64,000 nt of DNA from Kuschelorhynchus macadamiae (lineage: Eukaryota; Arthropoda; Insecta; Coleoptera; Curculionidae). Each line of letters opens with the position of its first letter. The stretch's first letter is position 1. The notes under the pieces were generated by a model that searched no databases, was not told the DNA's origin, and saw only the letters and a list, made by a program, of their open reading frames with translations. Location: NCBI GenBank assembly GCA_030620095.1, contig JAUTXW010004699.1:1-64000 (forward strand), given 5' to 3'. Made by a program: the position numbers and the translations under genes. Below, piece after piece: positions 53,592-64,000 of this stretch.

Positions 53592-55350
53592 AGAAGAATG
53601 ATTCAGCTATCTGCTGAATTATTCTTATATCAACAACAATGTAAATACTACTGTAAAGTAACCCGATTAAATGACAATAAGTATATAAACAAAAGTCCTT
53701 ATAAAAATTTAAAATCTGTAATAAGTAACCAAATAAAAAAATTATTCATGGTTATGATTGTCTGAAAAATATGTGTATGTATTTATGTATGTGTAAGTAT
53801 GTATGTGTATATATATTCTTAAAATGTAATCTGTAATGAAAAAAAAAATGTAATCTGTAGCATGTATAATGATGTATACTAAATAAAGAACTAACTAACT
53901 AATTGTTAACTATTGACTGAACTCATTCAATTTGCATCCTAGCTAATGGCTTTCACTATGGCCACTTGTGAAAGACACTGCTGTGTGAATAAGTTAAGTA
54001 ATTGCATAATTGAAATATTTGTTTTTAAATAGGTATATATTAAAAGTGCTCATTGAATAGTTCCGTCAACCAATCAATAAAATATAAAAATGAACAAATA
54101 AAATAAAATAATATTAAATTAAATAATCAACATCCTGTACATCAACATATTCATAACACATTCAGATTTAGTACGTATGATCGGGTGTACGCATTATATG
54201 TTTATATATATACGCTCAATATCTCGCTCAATATAATACAAAATGTATGTATAATTTTATTCTAGTTAAGAAAAAATGTATTAGGTATTTTTAAATTTAT
54301 AATAATTGATTAACTCTACAAGCTGAACAGGTATTGACATGGAAATATATTTAAATTCAAAAACTATTTACTTGCCAACGACATATTAATTATATACAAA
54401 AATTGTAATTATTAAACTAATGTTTTGAATACATCTTAAGCAAAGCAATATGGGCCTTTTGATTAATAATATATTTATTGCTGATAACGAGTTACAACAA
54501 TCAAGAGTACAATGTAGCACTATTTTAGTGTTATTGAACAATATGCATCCAATATTAAGAGTTTTACAGTTTTTTCCAAATATATTTTTTTTTATAGAAA
54601 ATATATATGCTTCCTTCTGTTCCCCGCAGTCCTTATTCATCAGTTAATACATTTTTAATATTGATAAGAACATTTAAATGTACATTAACTTAATATAATA
54701 TTAATTGTTTTGCTTGTATACATATCTAAACGATAAATAAAAAATATTTGAATTTGAATACATAAAGTTACGTATGAAAGTTGTAACTGGGGAGCTTGAA
54801 GTACTATATATATTGTTCAAACTCAAACTGTTATGTATTATTGTATTGGGACCATCAGATGTTCATTTTTATTGCGTCATAAGTAGTTTTTTTTTTAAAA
54901 ATCTTATTTAGCGCATTTTAATTTCTTTCTCCAACGATTTTTAATAAATTCACTTCATACGTTATACCATACTTCCTTTATCCATTTTTCTACTTTATGT
55001 TTTTCATATTTCGCATGCTTTTTTTTTCCAATATCACAATGTCGACATTTTTGATAATATACGATTATTCCGGAATTTAATTTTTTTTCTACATATTATT
55101 TCCTTTTTCCAGTTACCTCAGCGACGTACCTAAGTCATACGCTGATCGGTGATTCTGGTAGAAATATATTTGTGAATTTACATTATGTATTATGGGTACC
55201 CTATGCACTATTTTTAATATTATTTCTCGTTTTAGGTAACACTTCTTTCCATCAGCCATAGCTTAGATAATGGCGCTAACGCCCAATTTACCATTAATGA
55301 ATTAGAAGTGCCCTTATTTCTTTTATCATATTACTCTCTATGCAGACTAG

Positions 55351-55536
55351 CTAATAATATACGCGCTCAGGACTGTCATACATTTGCGGTTGATCAGACC
55401 GTTCCTGTAAGATTCCTGACAAATTAAGTATAATATTCACTGTCGCACATTCCATTTTTATGTACTCATACCTTCTCCAAACTTTCTCATATGCATAACC
55501 ATCCCTAACAATAAAACCCTTGTGATCATCAGCCAT
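55351..55536 (-). other. 61-codon open frame in LARD interior
   Basis: MADDHKGFIVRDGYAYEKVW and about 40 more residues. FIVRDGYAYEK faintly resembles the start of a FLYWCH finger, but the Trp-Arg-Cys core and later Cys/His residues are not seen. Probably chance, or a captured fragment. Confidence 0.15.
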
Positions 55537-58246
55537 CGATTATAGCTATGGCAATATTTGTTCTAGGAAATATCATCATTAATGATCGGAGTTTTATGTT
55601 TTATTGGCCTTTTTTTTCTAACCTTACCAGGGTAGAAGTGACATATATGCTGCGCTGCTACTGTCTAAAGTTTCGCGAATTTTGGTAAAATAAGTTTTCG
55701 TTATGAGAGAGATAATAATTTTTTTTTTTTGGTTTAACGCATAAAATTAAGTTTATCAGAGACTATGATAAGATTCAACTAAAAATATGATATATATAAC
55801 TTTGTTGTACCTGTAAAATTTACTATTACTATAAACCTCTTAAAAAAATAATACCCTATATATAATTATAAATATCGGTAATTTATACTAGATATCGTTA
55901 CCAAGGATATTGTTGCATTATTGTTCGAAGCTCAAAATAATCATAATCTTAAAATGACCAAATCTGATTCTGCATATTACATAATATGCATCGAACTCTA
56001 AGTGCCTATTAGAATCTTAGGGTTACCTACATTTAATATTTGTGTATTTTTATAAATCAATATTCGCAAATAACAATGAATAAGCATATCTTATTAATTT
56101 TGTTGCAATTACGATGTTCCAATTTGGTCGTACTATGCGACGAATTTCATTGTCAGCGTAATTTACTAGATCGCGCCATCGCTTGTTTATAATAACATAA
56201 AGTCAATAAACTCACTATTGCAACACATGGAAGAAAATTATTTAAATTATTTACCTATCCTGAAATTTCATTAAAGTTTATACTTTGATTTTTATTTAAT
56301 TATGCAATGTTAGTATTAAAAACATATTTCATCTGATATTTTAGAAAGGCAACCTCAAAGAGACATTAGTAAACCAGTAATTATTTTAGTCTCAACAAAA
56401 TAAAAAAAAATCACCACTCTACTTATTAGCTGCAAAAATACTAAAATAGAACCAGGTTGTTATTTGATTTATAAAACAAATTTTATTATCGAAGTTATAA
56501 GACAATTTATGACTGGACTGGACGTTGTTAAGATAATTGCCATTTTTGTTATAACACACTCTAGCAGCTATTTCGCGGTATAGTTATAGAATAACAGCTA
56601 AAATGTAATTCTAGGTGCGTCATTGTTTCAAAAATTTACTGTGTAATTTATATAATTTTGGTTAGATACTCGTATTAAAAATTTTAAGCAAGACTCAAGG
56701 AAACTGTACAAATCTATGCCTCATATTTCTATCAACCACTCAAAGTCAAACAAACGCTAGTTCACTAAATTATTTTATTTTACGTTTTTGGTAAAATTTG
56801 GCACTAAGTGTATTTTACCAACTCTGTTATATAATTCACAGTGTTTAATTTAATTCGTGGAAGGTTTTTGTGCCGTTCGAGCATTAGTTTAATTTTTAGA
56901 TATACATTAAAATATAATTACAAACTTAAATGTAACCAAATATTTATAAAATGTAAATGTTATGTTAATAAAAGCAATATTCTCCTAAACTTTGTACTCA
57001 CAAATTTGTCAACTTGATTTTAATGGTCTAATTTTCGCAAATATAGTTCTTTATCGAAAAAATCAATTTTAACCCCTTTAGGGTAGAACTTCGAAATAAT
57101 TGCCTTAAGTCTTATTTATTTACTAAGATACTGCAGAAAAATAAATTATTATTTTTCATATTTTACGTCCATATGGGTGGAAAGAAATCACGTTAAATGA
57201 TTGTATTGGAATCAATTCGCAATAGAATCTTAAAACCTACTTTAAAATTTATGTAAACATTTGCCTCAATTAAGGAAAACATTTCAAAAATTTTAGAAAC
57301 TGATTTTTAATAAATTGTTTTAATTGCGGAGAGATTGCAAAAATATTAATGATTTATTTTTCAATATACTTGATTAAAAAAAATCAATTATTATAATTGA
57401 TACGTAAAATAACATTATCTTAGACAAAAGAAAACTTTCATAAACAGCAAAAACCTCAGCACAACCGTCTTCGCATAACGCTGCTGAACTTTAATATAAA
57501 TATCTATTGCACTTTAGAATCAATATCTACGTTAATCAACATCTGATGTCCACTACGAGTTAGTCCATTTTTTTTATTTATCATATTATAGTAATATTAT
57601 TTTAACTTGAATCCTTATTATTAGAGAGATAAAAGATAAAATTAAATTATTATTAAATTGCATTAGTTTTTAAGTCAAAGAATAAATTTGTTAAGTAATT
57701 TTTAATATTTCTAATAAATTGGTACCTGATATAAAATATCCGTCAATATTCTGACCAATATCCGTCAATATCTGTTTACGCAATAATATATACTTATCTA
57801 CAATTTTATACCTAATGATAATAGAAAATGTCGATAAAAAAAACACCCTTATTTTAATTATTTTAACCTATTGCCTGATTATAATTCTAGTACCTTAAGC
57901 CTACACTCCTTTTAAGAATTTTGGTTCCTGGAATTTGGTATGTTTACATATTTATTATACTTCAGATTTAAGTCCTTTATATCAAAATTTCATTTATACC
58001 CAATTTCCATATCTAATTTTTTGTCTCTCTTGACCCTAAAATAAAACCCTAAAAAAAAATCTTTCTGGTCCATCTGGTCATTAACATCATCCAATTCGCT
58101 GTAGTTTTGAAATTTACATATTCTGGCCTGGTTTATTATCAGCTTATTGTCCATCATATATTATTTCCAATTTCCACTGGTCTCTACTGTTATGCCATAA
58201 TATTCTTGTCGTGTTATTTTGTTAATTCCATACAGTGCCATTTAGT

Positions 58247-58327
58247 CTTTTAATGCACGATCTTTTAGGCAGGATCTTCTGAGCTTCTAGGGCAGGAACT
58301 TTTAATACAGGATCTTTTAGTGCAGGG
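58247..58327 (-). repeat. short tandem repeats in leader, abutting the PBS
   Basis: On the minus strand about five copies of a 14-23-bp unit close to ATCCTGCAYTAAAAG run away from the PBS; the first copy overlaps the 3' part of the PBS. Confidence 0.65.
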
Positions 58328-58333
58328 TCGCCA
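58314..58333 (-). promoter_or_regulatory. primer binding site of LARD-like element
   Basis: TGGCGACCCTGCACTAAAAG directly after the 5' LTR end on the minus strand. TGGCGACC starts are used by tRNA-Arg-primed insect elements (412/mdg1 group). Confidence 0.65.
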
Positions 58334-58653
58334 TGTAGAGTGTGAGGCATTAGGGTCGATCAATCTTATACTCTTAGTTCTAGGTTGATGTATAAGGAAA
58401 CTCGTTGATTATTAAACACTTCTATTTACACAGTTACCAGTATACATTACAATACAGCCAAGGGCAGGACCGACAAGGTCCGCCCCTTGGACTAACTACC
58501 ACTTTCGTATATCTGTCGTTAGTTTCTGTCTTACGGACTAGAACTAGTGCATACACTTTTAGCCATGATGCTTAGTCAGCGTTCTCATTCCGCTTGTACA
58601 TATTAAACAATATCAATATATTGCAATGACATATTATACGGGGTGATACTACA
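58334..58653 (-). repeat. 5' LTR of LARD-like element
   Basis: 320 bp. On the minus strand it starts TGTAGTATCACCCCG and ends CACACTCTACA. Same hairpin as the partner LTR. Confidence 0.9.
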
Positions 58654-58905
58654 TATATTTTCTTTAACTTTTAAAACGCTCTTAAGCATTGAGTATTTAG
58701 CCCAAAAAGTTTTTGGTATAAATTCTTTGCTTATTCCAAGAAAATAAGCTAATGAGCTATATACACATTTTCCTTTGGGCCATTTCCCGAACAAGTCGCA
58801 CTGCTTTTCATACTTCTGTTTTGATATTACTGGCAGTACCTCCAAATTTGCTGATTCCGCGGCTTTTGGTACCTCAAAAATTGCAAGGTGGCAAGAGAGA
58901 ACTTA
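58654..58905 (-). pseudogene. tyrosine recombinase (Crypton-like) relic, N-terminal part
   Basis: Open on the minus strand from about 58905: AIFEVPKAAESANLEVLPVI, SKQKYEKQCDLFGKWPKGKC, VYSSLAYFLGISKEF, FWAKYSMLKSVLKVKENI, up to the LTR insertion. This is the SAM-like DNA-binding N-terminal domain pattern of the family (a YEKQ...F..W block, then LAYF and SMLKS). Across the insertion the frame passes into 53257-52600 after a 2-bp shift. Confidence 0.65.
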
Positions 58906-60847
58906 TTGTTTTCTTATTTGACACTGACAAGAAATGATACAGGTCGTTTAATTAGTTATCAAATTATGGTAATCTAATATGGAGTAAATTTGGCCAAATT
59001 CTCTACAAGTGTAACAAAAAACACGATAAATCTTTATTTTTTGAATATGATTTAATATTGAAAACATTAAAATATCTAAAAGTCCTGTTGAAAGACGATA
59101 ATTCTAAGAATAAAAGAGTGTGCTTAAAGAGTTTCCGTGCGCAAAGTTTTCATAGAAAAAACTTTTTTTTTTCATGGAATGACCCAAGGAATCACTTTTG
59201 TAGAGGTTTGAGCAACTCTAAATAAAACTGGACCAAAGGTGCCACAGGCGTGCATCAAAATAGATTTTTTTTCTAGAAAACGACTTGTCATATCATAAAT
59301 TACTAAAAGGCATTTTTGTATATTTTTACTTGCCTTATACAATAAATGAGTGGCATACAATTTTTTTATTAAGAAAGGCAGGGATGATTACGCATACTTA
59401 CCCATGATTGAATTGAAAACTGCTGAATAACGTAAAATATAGCAAAATACTTATGAGGCTGTACGAAATCTTAATCAAATAACACTTACTATTTCGGAAT
59501 TACTAAAGAAATTAACATTTTTTTGTAAAATTTTAACATCCTGTATCTCGAAAATCAAACATCTGCTTACCTATATTTATATGAACTTTTCGTCTTATTT
59601 TCTTATCTCACTTTAAATGTGTTTTTTGAAACACCTTATTATACACTAAAATTTTTAAACTGTAAAAAAAAGAAATACTCCAGAATAAACCAAACAGATT
59701 AAGAGAATAATAAAAGTGTTTAATCATTAATTAATTATTTGTTTTTGTAACAGATAGACACAAAATCAGCTTCTAATAATCCTATAATGAGAAACCTAGT
59801 GCAAAAAATTAAGATTTCAAACCAGTAATAAAATGGAAACAAAAATGAAAGTTCTCATAATCACCCTCCAAGCAGGATTTACTTGCTTTGCTTCAAAATT
59901 CCCGACTGGAACCCTAAAAGCAAAATGAACAGAAAAGACTCGTACCAAATCCATACCATGAATGATTAGACATCGAATTTCGTCGGGTCTTCGAGTAGTT
60001 GGGCTAAGAAGTTCGGCGCAGTACAACGTTGCCATCTTATTCATCCAAAGGGATATTTCCTGATTTATTAGTAGCAGTAATTTGTATTTAGTTAAATTAG
60101 CAACAAAAATAACATATTTATTAAAAACGTACTTTAGATGGGACATTTTAAACAAATATGAACTGTTTATTCCCTCAGAAAGGTAGCGCTTTAAATAAGC
60201 TATCTAATTTTTGTTTTTCCATGTGGAAATTACAATAACAATAAATACTAAGTAGGGGTTTGAGAGCTTTAATTTAAAAAAATTCAAATTGGTGGGAGCT
60301 GCTTGCGAAACCAGAGAAAAAAACGCTTTGTGTTTTAAGTATATAGATTTTCATAATGTAGTAGATCAATGGAATAGCAAAATTATTACTTGGAGTACCT
60401 CGATAGTAAGGGGAGGGCCAATCATAACTTGTATGGTGATATAAAAGGGAATATCATGATCAAACTGGGTAGCAATAGCGCAGAATAGAAAGACCTGGAA
60501 AATTAGGAGGGAAACCAATACTGGCCACAAAAGGTTATTAACATAGAAAGGCAAAATGTGCATTTTGTGAAATGTGAAAAAAAAACTTTGATGGGTCAAT
60601 GACCAGTTGACAACACGAAGCAGTCGCTACAAAAAAAATATAATGAAGAAATAACAAAATAAGGGTAACTTAACTTAGTCCGAACTGGTGGTATTACCTG
60701 TGGCTATCACATTTTTTAAAAATTGGCATGATTGATTCTGAATGCGTCAGAAGTGACACAAAATGACATCGACTGTCATCTAGATTTTTTACCGTTTTAT
60801 ATAATCTATGAAGTTTTTTTACCATACATTTTGAGGTCGCCTTTTAG
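58906..60847. other. non-coding stretch, two unsupported frames
   Basis: AT-rich. Minus-strand frames at 59817-60155 and 60366-60599 (the latter with two hydrophobic segments) lack a recognised domain. No element ends seen. Confidence 0.4.
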
Positions 60848-60991
60848 TTATTTTGTCATTCTTAATTGTGGACATGAATCAGCTAAGTGGAAAATATGTA
60901 AACGTCGTTTTGTCGATCGAAGATGGGAGAGGAATGGAATTTGTTAGGCACCCTTTTCATGTGACCGCAAATTATTGCGGAAGGATTTTAG
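60848..60991 (+). CDS. possible internal exon, function unknown
   Basis: Acceptor GGTCGCCTTTTAG and donor GTTAGTAC bracket 144 nt open in one frame, with phase 1 at both ends. The product contains DMNQLSGKYVNVVLSIEDGR and GMEFVRHPFHVTANYCGRIL, with codon use less AT-biased than its surroundings. The look is that of a conserved beta-rich domain but I do not recognise the family. It is phase-compatible with the signal-peptide exon at 50601-50670. A longer frame at 60732-60947 is a shadow in another frame. Confidence 0.3.
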
Positions 60992-62867
60992 GTTAGTACA
61001 AATTAAGATATAAGCGTATTATCCAATAGTTATATATTATTTTTCAATACTATAGTTTTAATAAACTAACACCTATTGGTTTCTGGGTTTTCAGAAACTG
61101 AACATGCATAATATCATTGTATATAAGGACAAGAACCGAAATTTTACTTTATTTCTTTACCGGAAATTTACCCAAAATTGTAAAACTAAAGCACTAACTT
61201 TCGTTTACGAGGAATCATTTAGAAAAAACTTTGTAAATATCTTCTAATAATATATCATAGTTATGACGTATGTTTTCTAAGGCACTTTTGTTATTTTTTT
61301 TGTTCCAAGTAAATAAAATGTCTTGTCTTATACAAGGTTTTTACTTATAAATGCACCCCCATTAAGGTTCGTATTTTTATAGATTTAAAACGAAGTTAAA
61401 CACAATGTTTTCACAAATAATAAATTGTTTTTTGTAGCTTGCGAATATAGAGGCTATTTCAGTTTTCTGAAATCAACGTGAACTTTGGTTTCTTATATAT
61501 AACACCCTATATATAGGGTTGCAAATCATCTTGGATTTGGAAGGATTTCCTGGATTTGAGTCCTTCTGAAACCGTAGGAATTTTACAGTGGTTGATAGTT
61601 AACAATGATTGTATTTTTCCTCTTAAGATTACTGAATTCTAAATTAGTTTTAATCAAAAACTAACAGAAATACTGATAGCTGCAGCAACATGAGAATATC
61701 GCCTTTGCAGTTCACGCGTCAATTTAGCGCAAACCTTACGAAAACATTGAGAGAAAATATTGAACACCCCTTGGCACACTTCGATCGCGGATAATAATGC
61801 GTACTGAATTTCTCATTTAGATACTAGATGAAGAGTCTATGACGCAGCGGACTTCTTGAGTAAGTCATAAATATTTTTAGTAGAATAACTGAATTACATA
61901 AATAAATTCAAGTTCAGAAAAGGATAGGTGCAGTGGCTCCGAACCCAAATGTCAGTTGATCATATTAAGCACGAATTGCAAACCAAGATTAATTTCTTAC
62001 TACCACACTGCTTATATTTCCGGATAATATAATTATAGGAGTCAATTTTCGGCGTGTACCTAAATTCCTTAAAATTAAATATTAGGTATATTCCCAAGAG
62101 GAAAAAAGAAGAAAATGCCTAGAGTCGCTATTTAAAAAATACACCTATCTTACTTATCTACTCTGATATAGCTGACGAGTAAAAAAAAACTTAATAAGTT
62201 AATAGTAGTAAATAGTACGGGGTTATAATAATTGTTATTATAAAATGGATTATGAAAAACTCATCTATTCAAGCATTGTAAAATCCATTTATAACGAGAC
62301 GAGATTTCATATAGAAAACTTTAAAAATCTCGGCTAAAAGCTAATAGAATGCGCGAAAAAATCAGAATCTTGATATTTTTCTGGCTCGATGGAGTCGAAT
62401 TTCGCAAGTAATACAAAATTTAGAAAAACATTTTTACGGATACGTCACTTTGTACATTGAATCCTCTTCTTGCAAACAACTGACACCAAAGTGTATGCAA
62501 TTTTAATGAAAATTTACCAAAAAATGCTCGAAAAATGAAAGTACGAAAAAGTACTTTTTTCTTCTAAGTATTGCAAAGATTTTGCAGATATTTTTCCCAG
62601 AATAAAAGGATACTGCAACCCACCAAATCGAAAAATAGTACCCATTCAGAAATTAAATTATACGTTTACTGAAAATTATATTTAAATTTTGCTTTATACC
62701 AAAATGTTTTGTTTTATATTATTACGTGGTTCGTTTTTTAAAAATAATAACCTAGAATCGAGTGGCTTTTTTCTTACTGTGTCCTAGATATTTTGGTTGT
62801 GTGTCCCGGATACTACATATTTAAAGTTGGCAACCCTACCTGTGTATTATATAATTATCAAATGGGT
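60992..62867. other. non-coding stretch
   Basis: AT-rich DNA. No element ends, coding domain or RNA gene recognised. Confidence 0.45.

Positions 62868-64000
<1,133 letters not shown>

Larger units (their letters stand above)
53258..58653 (-). mobile_element. non-coding LTR retrotransposon (LARD-like)
   Basis: Two 320-bp LTRs (53258-53577, 58334-58653) that I read as identical, TG...CA ends, and a TATA target duplication (53254-53257, 58654-58657). On the minus strand the PBS (TGGCGACCCTGCACTAAAAG, tRNA-Arg-like) follows the 5' LTR at 58333, and a purine tract AAAAAAGGGGAAGG precedes the 3' LTR. The 4756-bp interior has no gag, protease, RT, RNase H or integrase motif and no open frame above about 85 codons. 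It is a large non-autonomous element mobilised recently by another element's proteins. Confidence 0.85.

Noticed and set aside
59817..60155. 112-codon minus-strand frame (contains MATLYCAELLSPTTRRPDEI)
   Set aside because: Has plausible splice signals near both ends (AAATCAG, GTACGAG) but no domain I recognise and no partner exon; left out as unsupported.
60366..60599. 77-codon minus-strand frame with two hydrophobic segments
   Set aside because: Could be a receptor or transporter exon, but no acceptor upstream and no family match; AT-rich DNA often gives hydrophobic frames.

Overview
The window looks like nuclear DNA of an insect, perhaps a beetle. It is strongly AT-rich, has very long introns, GT-AG splice sites and microsatellites, and carries many insect-type transposable elements: an env-bearing gypsy-group retrotransposon, hAT, Tc1/mariner-like, jockey/CR1-like and tyrosine-recombinase elements. 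The order is a guess from repeat style. No prokaryotic gene organisation, tRNA, rRNA or CRISPR array was recognised.

One host gene is well supported. A minus-strand SLC16-type monocarboxylate transporter has six exons here (37708-37893, 27048-27195, 15626-15908, 7681-7855, 4101-4370, 3386-3681). They join in phase and cover TM2 to TM12, a tail with six cysteines and the stop. The first exon(s), with TM1 and the family's N-terminal signature, were not found and probably lie beyond position 64000. The introns of about 3-11 kb hold nearly everything else. A weaker plus-strand candidate starts with a signal-peptide exon at 50601 and may include an exon at 60848.

Layout. 1-3385: downstream flank with a deleted hAT element. 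4.4-7.7 kb: dispersed repeat and a short array of nuclear-receptor-like half-sites. 7.9-15.6 kb: foldback repeats. 15.9-27 kb: a MITE, two diverged copies of a GC-richer element, and a long-TIR Tc1/mariner-superfamily relic holding a small inverted element with two hammerhead ribozyme motifs. 27-37.7 kb: a dispersed repeat split by a broken TTF/hAT transposon, a 220-bp tandem array, a relic of a TE-borne protein and a reverse transcriptase relic. 38.5-49.6 kb: a jockey/CR1-like relic split first by a TA-flanked DNA transposon (itself holding a 743-bp palindrome) and then by a complete, identical-LTR errantivirus-like element (gag, pol, env). 52.6-58.9 kb: a tyrosine-recombinase (Crypton-like) relic split by a 5.4-kb LTR element with identical LTRs, PBS, PPT and TSD but no recognisable coding sequence. 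58.9-64 kb: mostly AT-rich DNA, one possible exon and a 156-bp TA microsatellite.

The most interesting signals are the paired hammerhead motifs near 23.6-23.8 kb, with a looser ribozyme-like motif in other repeat families, and the recently moved but non-coding LTR element inside the recombinase relic.
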